Shown: positions 7,734 to 15,675, counted from the first letter of the stretch. The stretch: 64,000 nucleotides of DNA from Flagellimonas lutaonensis (GCF_000963865.1 NZ_CP011071.1:496001-560000); one strand, 5' to 3'. Made by a program: numbers and translations. The notes: generated from the letters alone by a model not told the origin.

Positions 7734-8090
7734 TTAGGTGTTTTCTAGCCGTAACAAAAGTTCGGTCTGGAGTCTTCCGACATGAGGGTGTCTGGGGTTC
7801 ATGTTCAATATGATCAAATTTCGGGCAAAAGAGGACAACAACCAGTCTTTGACCAACCCTTCTCTACTGCCTAGGTAAAGGCACTTGAAGTTTTGGTCGA
7901 TATCGACACCATTGGCATTACAAGCCGAGACGGCCCGTTGCATCGCATCCTTTAGCTCCTCGATTTCCCATGTTTTTTCAAAAATCATTTCGCTCAAGCG
8001 ATATTTGAGTTTCCGATACAACATGTGGTCCATCATTTTTTCAATGTTGGTATTGATAGGGTTGTTGGTTCGGTACAGTGTTATTTCCAT
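7734..8090 (-). CDS. Hypothetical protein in the stress cluster (118 aa)
   Basis: A soluble 118-residue protein I do not recognise. It has a basic N-terminal half (DHMLYRKLKYRLSEMIFEKTWEIEELKDAMQ, predicted helical) and a C-terminal half with CLYLGSREGLVKDWLLSSFARNLIIL, then a short basic region with RHPHVGRLQTELLLRLEN. No signal peptide or membrane helix. It lies 13 bases upstream of the Crp/Fnr gene and is almost certainly co-transcribed with it. On the minus strand a TATTTTTG (8189-8196) about 100 bases before its ATG may be its -7 element. A regulatory or chaperone-partner role is only a guess from context. Confidence 0.7.
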   Translation of the reverse strand: MEITLYRTNNPINTNIEKMMDHMLYRKLKYRLSEMIFEKTWEIEELKDAMQRAVSACNANGVDIDQNFKCLYLGSREGLVKDWLLSSFARNLIILNMNPRHPHVGRLQTELLLRLENT

Positions 8091-8325
8091 CTTTGTTTTT
8101 TATGGGGAATTCAACCTTTGCCTCTTGATGGGGCCAAATTCTTCGGTTCTTATCCACAAAAAAGGTACCACCCAAAGGTTGGCTAATTCAAAAATAAATT
8201 TGAGCGATATCCTAGGTCAATCTTCGCAAAGCGTTGGATTCCAATGGTAAAAAGCATACGTCCAACTACCCCACCGATTCACCTAAAAGATACAAAAAAT
8301 GCTTTTGTGCCCGTATGAATCTAGG

Positions 8326-8363
8326 ACGGGGGTTCCAAAGGAAAAATCCGGTCGAACCCCCGT
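8326..8363. repeat. Inverted repeat downstream of the YfdX gene
   Basis: Arms ACGGGGGTTC (8326-8335) and GAACCCCCGT (8354-8363), loop of 18 bases, 30 bases past the yfdX stop. A GC-rich stem in this position could end or stabilise the transcript, but no T-run follows on the minus strand. The rest of 8091-8392 shows no gene. Confidence 0.5.
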
Positions 8364-8392
8364 TTCCATATCCTTCTAAGGGTCAAGGAAAA

Positions 8393-9373
8393 TTAATTGC
8401 TCCCACTGTTTGTGGACTTTTGGGAGGTACGGTTCTTAAAATTTCTTAACTTGTTTTTCAACTTGTCGAAAAGTCCTTGCGAATCACCGTCAGCTTCCAC
8501 TGATTTCATGAGTTCTTTGATCGAGCTGTTCAACTCTTTGTACTCCTTGTCCCTTTTTCCGTAACCCAATTCCTCTGCCATGATCAATTGGTACTCTGCA
8601 TTTTCAAGCAGGTTCAGCACCTCTTTTTTCTTGTCCTCGTCTTTGGCATCTTCACTTTGGGCAGCGGCGATCATGACCTCTGCCCTTAAGATGGGCAATG
8701 GTATGATTTCCTTTTCGATGACCAAGGTGTTCAAGGCAGTGTATAGGGCAATCTTGGCCTCTTCCATCTTGTCTTCATCAAGGAGCACGGCGGCCACCTT
8801 CATAGCATCGGGAAAGGTAGCGAGGGGAACCGATACGGTAGAAATCTCGACCTCACTGGCCATATCGGCTAAGGCCCGCCGCGCCACCTGTAGGTAGTCG
8901 TCTTCGATGGCCTTTTCTGCCATTTTCTTTTGTTTTTTGATAACCTTTAAGTCCGCGATGAAATCTCGGGTCTCGGTGGCGACTTCCACCGGAAGCAATG
9001 CCATACTGGGTTCCCTTGCCACTAAAAGCTCAAGTTTACCGGTCGCTTTTTCCAGGGCCTCCAAGGCTGCCTTTTTGTCTTTATCGTTAATGGCCTTTAT
9101 GGCTTCGTAGGTATGCTGTACCGCCATTGCCGCCTCTTCAATAATCGCTGAAGAGGCCTCGTCCACTTCTTCCACTGCCTTGCCTTGAACCCCGCTGTCC
9201 AAATCTTCTTTTGACATATCAAGGGTTTCGGGCTTTTCTATACGCACTTCGTCATTATCAACACTGGCATTTGTTTCATTGCTACCTTTGTCATTTGATT
9301 TGTCTTGGGCACATGAGGTCAACGTAATCACTGCCATTAGCATATAGACGCTGTTTCTTAAGATTGTTTTCAT
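8393..9373 (-). CDS. YfdX-family lipoprotein
   Basis: A 326-residue exported protein with a lipoprotein signal (MKTILRNSVYMLMAVITLTSC, lipid Cys about 21). A charged linker follows, then a long helical YfdX domain (about residues 75-275) with repeats of the type AIKAINDKDKKAALEALEKATGKLELL and PLATFPDAMKVAAVLLDEDKMEEAKIALYTAL. A low-complexity basic C terminus closes it. YfdX proteins are found in acid- and heat-tolerance loci, and their role is thought to be periplasmic chaperoning. Here it lies downstream of two Hsp20 genes in the same orientation, 56 bases after the previous stop, so it is probably in their operon. Confidence 0.9.
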   Translation of the reverse strand: MKTILRNSVYMLMAVITLTSCAQDKSNDKGSNETNASVDNDEVRIEKPETLDMSKEDLDSGVQGKAVEEVDEASSAIIEEAAMAVQHTYEAIKAINDKDKKAALEALEKATGKLELLVAREPSMALLPVEVATETRDFIADLKVIKKQKKMAEKAIEDDYLQVARRALADMASEVEISTVSVPLATFPDAMKVAAVLLDEDKMEEAKIALYTALNTLVIEKEIIPLPILRAEVMIAAAQSEDAKDEDKKKEVLNLLENAEYQLIMAEELGYGKRDKEYKELNSSIKELMKSVEADGDSQGLFDKLKNKLRNFKNRTSQKSTNSGSN

Positions 9374-9429
9374 TTTTCGTGTTTTTAGGGTTATTGTCTA
9401 TTATTTATTGTTTATTGTCCAGATTATTA

Positions 9430-9867
9430 TCAGCTTAGCTGAATTTTTCTTTTTGTTGGGTTGCCTTCTTTGAGTTTTCCAATAGATATTTTCAATATCC
9501 CGTTCTTCATTGTAGCATTAATGTCATCTGGGTTACTGTTTTCGGGCAACTGAAAGACCCTTTGAAACGAGGCATAACCAAATTCCTTGCGCATCCAATC
9601 GCCATCGCTTTCTTCTTTCTCGTACTGTTTTTGGGATGATATAACGAGGCGGTCATCGACGACCTCAACGTTGACATCTCCTTTGTCTACCCCTGGCAAT
9701 GCCAAGGAGACTTCGAACGATTTTTTCTTGTCCTTGATGTTGACAGAAGGCACAGTGGCCACCAATTCGTCATGCCCCACCTCATCGTCGATTTTCTTTC
9801 CAAAAAAGTTCTCAACAATATTGGGAAATTTGGGCTTAAGGTTCTTTGTCCATTTAAATAGTTTCAT
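9430..9867 (-). CDS. Hsp20/alpha-crystallin small heat-shock protein
   Basis: A 145-residue ATP-independent holdase. The alpha-crystallin domain spans about residues 40-135: SFEVSLALPGVDKGDVNVEVVDDRLVIS, then FQRVFQLPENSNPDDINATMKNGILKISI with the conserved A-x-x-x-N-G-[IV]-L motif (ATMKNGIL). The short basic N-terminal arm (MKLFKWTKNLKPKFP) differs from that of the other Hsp20 at 10371, so the two may form mixed oligomers or have different clients. It is the third gene of the FNR-box operon. Confidence 0.95.
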   Translation of the reverse strand: MKLFKWTKNLKPKFPNIVENFFGKKIDDEVGHDELVATVPSVNIKDKKKSFEVSLALPGVDKGDVNVEVVDDRLVISSQKQYEKEESDGDWMRKEFGYASFQRVFQLPENSNPDDINATMKNGILKISIGKLKEGNPTKRKIQLS

Positions 9868-9871
9868 AATG

Positions 9872-10315
9872 CTATGTTTTTTTTAATCGGTTCAATTTTT
9901 CTGTTTTAGATAAAATTTTTGTCAGATAGTGTATCTCTTTTTTTAGGCTTCTAAAATCCGTGATAAATTCATCCAATGTTGCCCTTATTGCGACCGCGTC
10001 ATTTTTGACCTTTAGCTCATCACCTGTAAAGGAACCGTTCTGCAGTTCTTCCAAGGCAATCATCTGACCTGTTATTCTACGGGCAAGGGCCCTGTTCTGG
10101 TTACTCAAAGTATTGAGCCGTTCCACCAAACTCTGTGCTTGGTGTAGGTCTTCTTCGCTACTCAGCCAAACCAAAAAGCCGCCGATAAGATTATGGAGAA
10201 ATTGGAATTCTTCGTCAAAGAAACTGGATTCATCTTTCCAGTGTTCTGTTTGGACATACATGACCTCCCAGTCAAAATCATTGGTATGCTTATGATTTTC
10301 CTTATAGGTTTTCAT
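9872..10315 (-). CDS. Hypothetical helical protein between two Hsp20 genes
   Basis: A 147-residue soluble protein, unrecognised. It is predicted to be almost entirely helical, with a charged N terminus (HKHTNDFDWEVMYVQTEHWKDE), then a helix with FLHNLIGGFLVWLSSEEDLHQAQSLVERL and two further helices ending in a lysine-rich tail. The heptad-like spacing suggests a helical bundle or coiled coil. It lies only 4 bases upstream of the second Hsp20 and 55 bases downstream of the first, so its expression is tied to theirs. A chaperone-partner role is inference from the position. Confidence 0.75.
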   Translation of the reverse strand: MKTYKENHKHTNDFDWEVMYVQTEHWKDESSFFDEEFQFLHNLIGGFLVWLSSEEDLHQAQSLVERLNTLSNQNRALARRITGQMIALEELQNGSFTGDELKVKNDAVAIRATLDEFITDFRSLKKEIHYLTKILSKTEKLNRLKKT

Positions 10316-10370
10316 GGCCTTGATTTTAGTCTTTGTCCAACAATCTCAATTTAACAGCGCCCAAAATCCA

Positions 10371-10790
10371 TTAACTTACACTGATCTGTTTTTTCTTGGG
10401 TTCTTCTTTTTCTTTTTTCTTTAGTGTGAGGAGCAGAATTCCATTTTGATATTTGGCAGCTATGCCCTCATCATCTATGTTTTCGGGCAACGTGAACAAG
10501 CGTGTAAATGATTTTGCCGCAAACTCTTTTCTGGTGAACTTCTTTTCTTTTTGTTCCTCTTCTTCGGTTACGTTGCCCGTAATGGTCAAAACACCATTTT
10601 CAACCGAAACATCGAATTGATCTTTTTGCATGCCCGGTGCCGCGACCTGAATTTCAAAATCTGTGTCGTTTTCGACAACGTTTACCGCGGGCACCCAATT
10701 TTGTCGTGCCACATTTGAACGGTAAACATCGCCGTCGAATAGGTCGTTAAAGACCGAAAAAGCCGGAAAATTTGATCGTAATAGTGACAT
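10371..10790 (-). CDS. Hsp20/alpha-crystallin small heat-shock protein, first gene of operon
   Basis: A 139-residue small heat-shock protein with the canonical parts: N-terminal FPAFSVFNDLFD arm, crystallin domain (FEIQVAAPGMQKDQFDVSVENGVLTITGN, then FTRLFTLPENIDDEGIAAKYQNGILLLTL, with AAKYQNGIL as the A-x-x-x-NG-x-L motif) and a C-terminal KKQISVS close to the IxI/V anchor. It is the first gene of a run of same-strand genes (Hsp20, unknown, Hsp20, YfdX) and is preceded by the second perfect FNR-type box at 10847. Confidence 0.96.
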   Translation of the reverse strand: MSLLRSNFPAFSVFNDLFDGDVYRSNVARQNWVPAVNVVENDTDFEIQVAAPGMQKDQFDVSVENGVLTITGNVTEEEEQKEKKFTRKEFAAKSFTRLFTLPENIDDEGIAAKYQNGILLLTLKKKEKEEPKKKQISVS

Positions 10791-10816
10791 GGCACTTCAT
10801 TTTAAGGTTACTGCCT

Positions 10817-10824
10817 TAAAGGTA
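10817..10824 (-). promoter_or_regulatory. -7-like element of the Hsp20 operon
   Basis: Read on the minus strand the sequence is TACCTTTA, one base from TAnnTTTG. Its centre is 33 bp downstream of the FNR-type box, the same spacing as at hdeD. It lies 26 bases before the Hsp20 ATG. Confidence 0.55.
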
Positions 10825-10846
10825 AAATCCATGCAGATTTTGTTAC

Positions 10847-10860
10847 TTGATTTGAATCAA
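10847..10860 (-). promoter_or_regulatory. FNR-type box, Hsp20 operon promoter
   Basis: TTGATTTGAATCAA matches TTGAT-N4-ATCAA perfectly. Its centre (10853.5) is 33 bp from the centre of the -7-like element at 10817-10824, identical to the hdeD promoter, so it sits near -41. Confidence 0.8.
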
Positions 10861-11028
10861 ATGGAAGTGTTAAAATTTTAAAAAAAAAGCCTGCTTATAA
10901 TTCCGATTGGGGGCAATAAAGAATTTCTTAAATCAACAATTATCGAGTCAGCGCCTTGGAGGTATTTTGCTGGTTTAATTTTGACCCAAAGGCCAAAACC
11001 GAAATTCTATTGCTAAGATTTACGCCTT

Positions 11029-11052
11029 CCCTTCGAGTGCGTTCAGGGTGAC
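11029..11052. repeat. Palindromic element related to the repeats at 47.1-47.3 kb
   Basis: The bases CCCTTCGAGTGCGTTCAGGG (11029-11048) resemble the CCCTTCGACTGCGCTCAGGG core found twice at 47132-47151 and 47227-47246, differing at two positions. CCCT and AGGG ends give partial dyad symmetry. It looks like a dispersed intergenic repeat of the REP type. Confidence 0.6.
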
Positions 11053-11076
11053 ACTTGAGAATGATTTAAACATGGG

Positions 11077-11102
11077 AATCCCGACGCAGGGCATCGGGGA
11101 TT
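11077..11102. repeat. ATCCCGA/TCGGGGAT hairpin
   Basis: Arms AATCCCGA (11077-11084) and TCGGGGATT (11094-11102, one bulged G) with a 9-base loop. Similar ATCCCGA stems recur between genes in flavobacterial genomes; here it is a single copy next to the TTCGA element. Confidence 0.45.
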
Positions 11103-11252
11103 TCTTTTCAATTAAAAATCGCTCAAGTTGCTAGGTCAAAATATGCATTTACATCGTGGAGTTGCAGGGGTAAACTACTCCTTTATGCTTAATCTTTCTT
11201 TCTTAAAAACATGAAATAAGTTCTGGAAAATCTGGATTAAAGAAATACCATC

Positions 11253-11738
11253 TCAAAACCGTTGCTGGTATTTAATTCTCGTATTGAGTAGTCTAATCTT
11301 ATCCTGAAATTCAAACAGCCAGTCTTTAATACGTTCAGCTTCTTTTTTGCTAGATTCAGACGAAAAGAAAGTACCATCTGACTTTTGGACCCATACGGTC
11401 AGCAGAACGCCTGTAAGAGTCTTATTTGGTGCAAAACGGGTGTATAGGTTTACCTTATTATCGTTCAGCAATGGAAAAACCACCCCACTTGATTCCATTT
11501 CGACCACCCCCTTATTTACTGCGGTCACATAGGTTAAGCCTGAAAAATCAGTGATGTATTTCTGCCACTCGTTTATCACGAAGTCTTCGTTGTACCCAAT
11601 GATGTTAATAGTAAAACTGCTCGCCTTTTTACTATAAGGTAGGGGCTCTTCTATAACTTCGAATGGGTTTTGCGCGTAACCCAATGTAAAGTTACAGGCT
11701 ATTAATACCAGAATAAAATAAATTTGCCTTCTTTTCAT
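11253..11738 (-). CDS. Secreted hypothetical protein (161 aa)
   Basis: A 161-residue protein with a signal peptide (KRRQIYFILVLIACNFTLGYAQ, cleavage likely after AQ). The mature part of about 138 residues is predicted as mixed beta/alpha, including FTINIIGYNEDFVINEWQKYIT and TRFAPNKTLTGVLLTVWVQKSD. It ends in a helix (ERIKDWLFEFQDKIRLLN). I do not recognise a named domain. It lies 17 bases downstream of the MscS-type channel gene, so the channel and this envelope protein are probably co-expressed. Function unknown. Confidence 0.75.
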   Translation of the reverse strand: MKRRQIYFILVLIACNFTLGYAQNPFEVIEEPLPYSKKASSFTINIIGYNEDFVINEWQKYITDFSGLTYVTAVNKGVVEMESSGVVFPLLNDNKVNLYTRFAPNKTLTGVLLTVWVQKSDGTFFSSESSKKEAERIKDWLFEFQDKIRLLNTRIKYQQRF

Positions 11739-11755
11739 GGTTTACTGTATTTTAA

Positions 11756-12808
11756 TTATGAATTCGATTCTATTCTTAAACTTTCAGGTAGGTGCAAGGT
11801 ACGTATGGGAAAAGGAATGACTATGCCTTCTTTGTTGAATCGTTTGTGCAACATTTTGACAAATTCGTGACGCATCTGAAACTGATTTTCATACAAATCA
11901 GTGGCCAGCCATACCTTCATATTGATACTGCTGTCACCGAATTCGAAAAACCGTACCCTGGGCTCAAAATTCTTTAGATTGGGGGCATATTTCGCCATAA
12001 GTTCTTTGGCGGTTTCCAGAGTCACTTTTTCAACATGTTCCAGATTGGAATCGTAATGTACCCCAACGGTGACCTGAAAGTACATGTTCTTTTGTAATGT
12101 GAAATAGTTAGTACTTATGGAGCTCGAGATTTTTGAGTTGGGAATGATTATTACATTTTCCAATAGGGTCTTGACTTCGGTATTACGCCAATTGATATCG
12201 ACGACATAACCCTCTTCACCGGAATCCAATTTTATATAATCCCCAGGCTTTAATTGTCTTGCCGCTAAAATGTGCAGCCCGGCAAATAGGTTGCTCAAGG
12301 TATCCTGTAGGGCTAGGGCAACGGCAAGCCCCCCAACCCCCAACGCGGTGAGCACTGGTGCCAATTCAAAACCAATCAGATTCGTGAAAACCACCAAACC
12401 AGAAATGTAGGTCAGTATTCGTATAATAATATGGTAAAGTGATGTGGCCCTTCCAGATTTTGATTTTGTGTAGCTATCGTAGAAATAGACTAACAGCTCG
12501 GCAATGAGATAGGTTAATATGAATACATTAAGGCTTATCTTCAACTTTTTGAACCAGTTGTCAAAACTGATATCTGATGGGAGAATTTGAAGCAAGTTAA
12601 CTGCCAAGAAAATGCCCAGCAGAAATGAAATTTTACTAAGGGACATAAAGAAAACACCAGAATAACTCAAACTTTTTCGGTCAGAAACCTGACTCATTTT
12701 TTTTAAAAGGGGCCGTAAAACCAATTGCCCGAACAGAAAGCCCACAAAAATTGCTAAGCTTATTAGGGCATATTGATTTTTTAGAAAGGTCAAATGTTCC
12801 ATCTTCAT
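11756..12808 (-). CDS. MscS-family mechanosensitive channel
   Basis: A 350-residue membrane channel that releases small solutes on osmotic downshock. About five N-terminal helices precede the pore helix and vestibule block, in which GVGGLAVALALQDTLSNLFAGLHI is the signature Gly/Ala-rich pore helix (about residues 155-178). DYIKLDSGEEGYVVDINWRNTEVKTLLENVIIIPNSK is the conserved beta domain. The C terminus ends in HKRFNKEGIVIPFPIRTLHL as in other family members. Its start overlaps the preceding gene by 4 bases (ATGA). It belongs to the stress cluster by position, though no FNR box is seen before its operon. Confidence 0.95.
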   Translation of the reverse strand: MKMEHLTFLKNQYALISLAIFVGFLFGQLVLRPLLKKMSQVSDRKSLSYSGVFFMSLSKISFLLGIFLAVNLLQILPSDISFDNWFKKLKISLNVFILTYLIAELLVYFYDSYTKSKSGRATSLYHIIIRILTYISGLVVFTNLIGFELAPVLTALGVGGLAVALALQDTLSNLFAGLHILAARQLKPGDYIKLDSGEEGYVVDINWRNTEVKTLLENVIIIPNSKISSSISTNYFTLQKNMYFQVTVGVHYDSNLEHVEKVTLETAKELMAKYAPNLKNFEPRVRFFEFGDSSINMKVWLATDLYENQFQMRHEFVKMLHKRFNKEGIVIPFPIRTLHLPESLRIESNS

Positions 12809-13383
12809 GAATCCAATAAATCATTACTACTCAAAATTAACCGTCGCAACTCACTAACTTTCAACTCTTTTTTATCAGCTTGAAATAGGTCTCGCCGAAT
12901 ATACACGGTTAATTTTGACATTTCGTCCAATAATGAGTCTATAATCGTTTCATCCAAATTTTCTTTTGTTGTCTGGTGTGCAAAGAATTTGACAAAGTCA
13001 TTGAAGGCTTGCAAAACCTCGGCACTTGCTACGAACGAAATGCGCTGATTCAAGAGTCTAAGCTCTATGATGTCCTCTTTATTTATCTTTTTTTTGGTGA
13101 TGACATCTTGAAGCTGCTGTAACAATTCTTGGTAAACGCTCATTTTAAGATTAAGAAACAGTACACTTTCTTCCTTTTTTAATTCTGCTTCTGTTTGCTT
13201 GTTAAGCAATAAAAAGGTAACCAAAGCAGTCAGTGTAAAACCCAAAATTGCTGCGAACAGTTCAAAAGTGATGTTGGGCGAAGAACCATTGAATATAATC
13301 CTTAAGACTAGATAGCCAAGCGTTAAGACAATTGCCATCAGAATCAAGGCAGGTAGCCTACTGAATTTTATATCTATAATCAT
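12805..13383 (-). CDS. Membrane protein translationally coupled to MscS
   Basis: A 192-residue protein with two N-terminal membrane helices (about residues 10-30 and 40-60: LPALILMAIVLTLGYLVLRIIF and ELFAAILGFTLTALVTFLLL). A long soluble helical tail of about 130 residues follows, rich in E, K and L (TEAELKKEESVLFLNLKMSVYQELLQQLQDVI). Its stop overlaps the MscS start by 4 bases, an arrangement that normally means a fixed protein ratio. The tail could form a coiled coil that contacts the channel. I do not recognise the family. Confidence 0.8.
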   Translation of the reverse strand: MIIDIKFSRLPALILMAIVLTLGYLVLRIIFNGSSPNITFELFAAILGFTLTALVTFLLLNKQTEAELKKEESVLFLNLKMSVYQELLQQLQDVITKKKINKEDIIELRLLNQRISFVASAEVLQAFNDFVKFFAHQTTKENLDETIIDSLLDEMSKLTVYIRRDLFQADKKELKVSELRRLILSSNDLLDS

Positions 13384-13749
13384 ATAATTAATAAAAACTT
13401 AAGGTGGTTCTACAGAATTTGCCCAAAAATCACGCAATGGAAATTGAATGAATATCTACTATTGAGCACACAATTTAGTGAAACAATCGCATATAGGCAT
13501 TTGAAAAAATACATTCAATGAATAAAGCACCCCCATATTTTATCTAGAAAAAACACCCTGAGCAACCAATCTTAGCTATTACTCAAGACCCATGACTTTT
13601 TAAGGCTTGTTTTAAAGTTTTTCTAAAGCATATCTGGATGAATCAACTATGCAATACACGCTAAAATTGCTGGATACTGTTATTAAAACCATGCTTGTAC
13701 ATCGCTTCTTACTAATTTTAAGCAAGTACTGTTTTGAGACCCTATAAAT

Positions 13750-13968
13750 TTATTTGATACTCCATGATATGTCTTTTTTACAAAAGAGCCAGAGTGCCTC
13801 ACCCTTTACAAAAATGACTGATGGGAGTATTTCTTGAATAGCATTTTGGCATTTTGCAAATAGATTGATCTTACCTAAATCCTTCATACAGTATTCCAAA
13901 TCTTACAGAATATCATCTTGTATTTTTATGGATTCTTGGAATACTTGAACACTTATGGATGGTTCCAT
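13750..13968 (-). pseudogene. Short frame interrupted by one in-frame stop
   Basis: A 73-codon frame from ATG at 13966-13968 to TAA at 13750-13752 is continuous except for a TAA at 13903-13905 (codon 22). A single C-to-T change would make that codon CAA. The upstream part reads VQVFQESIKIQDDIL and the downstream part DLEYCMKDLGKINLFAK with a tail KGEALWLFCKKDI, which has protein-like composition. It may be a small gene recently disabled, or chance. No relative is recognised. The sequence read alone cannot exclude a sequencing error. Confidence 0.35.
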
Positions 13969-14055
13969 AATTCTAAATTTTTAAGATTGAAAAGGTAGGC
14001 CTGTGCAAGAAAATTTATAGGGAAAAGGAAATTGGAGCGCACAGGGTTAGATAGT

Positions 14056-14084
14056 CTCCCTTTCTTATAAATAAAGAAAGGGAG
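14056..14084. repeat. Perfect 11-bp hairpin in the gene-poor stretch
   Basis: Arms CTCCCTTTCTT (14056-14066) and AAGAAAGGGAG (14074-14084) around a 7-base loop (ATAAATA). No T-run follows on either strand and no gene ends here, so a terminator role is not clear. Confidence 0.5.
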
Positions 14085-14280
14085 CTAGACGAAAAACACG
14101 CTTTGTACTTAAGTAATTCGAGAACTCGCTTTATAACCAAATCACCTCGTGATAAAACTGACAGAATGATTAAAACAAGGCTTCTTTTGAATCGAAAATC
14201 TTCTGATAGAAGGGCTGGAAATGCTCAAAAGTATAGGCATAGACCGCAATATCACTTACGTAAGCTACAAATCTAGATTT

Positions 14281-15675
14281 CTATCCTTTTATCTTTCGAG
14301 GTGGCACGGTGCCATATTTATCGACCAAATAGACCAAGCTAGCCATGGTGGCCGCACCGAGTTCCAATTCGCGTTTGTTCACATGTTCAAAAGTATCGTT
14401 TTCGGCATGGTGGTGATCAAAATAGCGCTGCGAATCGGGCCGTAGGCCCGCCAGTACAAGTTCTTCGTCTTTCAAAGGGCCAATATCGGCCCCACTTCCC
14501 CCACGAACAAACATATGTATCAAATACGGTTCAAATAGCTTTTTCCAGCCCTGTATCCGTTCAAAATTGGCATCATCGCAATCAAAAGAGAAGCCCCTTG
14601 GGGTAAACCCGCCCGCATCGCTTTCCAAGGCGAAGACGTGTTGCTCATTTTTGCTCTTGGCCACCTCGGCATATTTGTTGCCCCCTCGCAGACCATTTTC
14701 TTCATTCATAAAGAGTACCACACGAAGGGTACGCTTGGGCCTGTAACCTATTTTTTTGAAAAGGTGCAGCACCTCCATACTCTGCACGCAGCCTGCCCCA
14801 TCGTCGTGGGAGCCATCGCCCAGATCCCAAGAATCGAGATGACCGCCGACCACCATGATTTCTTCGGGATGCTCGCTCCCGCGGATTTCGCCGATAACAT
14901 TATACGATTGCACATCAGGAAATTGCCGACAATTCTGCCTAAAATAAAAATTGATATTTGGGTCCAACTTCAGGGTAGTGCTCAAAAGCTCGGCCCCCTT
15001 GGTGCTGATAGCCGCGGCTGGTATCCGTTTTTCGACAGGGGTATCACCATAGCTCATGGAGCCCGTATGCGGATAGTCATCTAGGCGAAGGGTCATCGAG
15101 CGCACGATAACGCCCACCGCCCCATACTTTGCGGCTTCTGCCGCCCCTGAATACCGCTGGTCAACGCAACCGGAATAGGATTGGAATGTATTGATCAAGG
15201 TAGGATCCATCGGGCGGTTGTAAAAGACTATTTTGCCCTCAATGTTTTCCCGTCCAAGTTTCGAAAGGTCTTCGATGCCCTGTACTTCAACCACTTGGGC
15301 CTTGAGTCCGCCCTCTGGGGTGGCCACCGATCCACCAAGCGCACAGATGGGCACGTTGGTGGTAAGCCCCGGTTTTGTCTCTACGTACGCAAACTCAGGT
15401 GCCCCCCGAACCCATTTGGGCACCATTACGGGCTGTAGCCACACCCGGTCAAGGCCCAAAGAATCCAATTGTTCTTTGGTGTATTCAACGGCCTGCTGCG
15501 CCTGTACCGAGCCCGAAAGCCTGCCACCGATTTGGTTGGAAAGATGGTTCAACCAGTAATAGGCCTTGCCCTCAGTCAATGCGGCATCATAAATGGCCCT
15601 GATCTGTTGTTCATCTTCTGTTTGTGCTTGAAGTCCGAAACCTAAAAAGAGCAATAACAACAGTGTTTTTTTCAT
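14281..15675 (-). CDS. Secreted M28-family metallopeptidase with PA domain
   Basis: A 464-residue exported zinc peptidase, close to carboxypeptidase Q-like M28 enzymes. Signal peptide KKTLLLLLFLGFGLQAQ, then an N-terminal region, a PA (protease-associated) insertion around residues 120-240, and the catalytic domain. The zinc ligands are visible in VVGGHLDSWDLGDGSHDDGAG (His and Asp), in FMNEENGLRGG (catalytic Glu and ligand Glu), in ALESDAGG (Asp), and in FDHHHAENDTFE (His). It overlaps the PPK2 gene upstream by 4 bases. It probably trims peptides in the periplasm or outside the cell. Confidence 0.93.
   Translation of the reverse strand: MKKTLLLLLFLGFGLQAQTEDEQQIRAIYDAALTEGKAYYWLNHLSNQIGGRLSGSVQAQQAVEYTKEQLDSLGLDRVWLQPVMVPKWVRGAPEFAYVETKPGLTTNVPICALGGSVATPEGGLKAQVVEVQGIEDLSKLGRENIEGKIVFYNRPMDPTLINTFQSYSGCVDQRYSGAAEAAKYGAVGVIVRSMTLRLDDYPHTGSMSYGDTPVEKRIPAAAISTKGAELLSTTLKLDPNINFYFRQNCRQFPDVQSYNVIGEIRGSEHPEEIMVVGGHLDSWDLGDGSHDDGAGCVQSMEVLHLFKKIGYRPKRTLRVVLFMNEENGLRGGNKYAEVAKSKNEQHVFALESDAGGFTPRGFSFDCDDANFERIQGWKKLFEPYLIHMFVRGGSGADIGPLKDEELVLAGLRPDSQRYFDHHHAENDTFEHVNKRELELGAATMASLVYLVDKYGTVPPRKIKG

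Larger units (their letters stand above)
10861..11252. other. Intergenic region with two small repeat elements
   Basis: No gene found on either strand. The stretch carries a TTCGA-centred repeat fragment (11029-11052) and an ATCCCGA hairpin (11077-11102), described separately, otherwise AT-rich DNA. Confidence 0.6.
13384..14280. other. AT-rich gene-poor stretch with remnant frame and hairpin
   Basis: About 900 bases without a normal gene. It holds a stop-interrupted frame on the minus strand (13750-13968) and an 11-bp hairpin (14056-14084), listed separately. No FNR-type box, TAnnTTTG element or RNA gene was convincing in the rest. Confidence 0.6.

Noticed and set aside
14221-14445. 74-residue plus-strand frame overlapping the M28 peptidase gene
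   Set aside because: It mostly mirrors the antisense of the peptidase coding sequence; no motif of its own.
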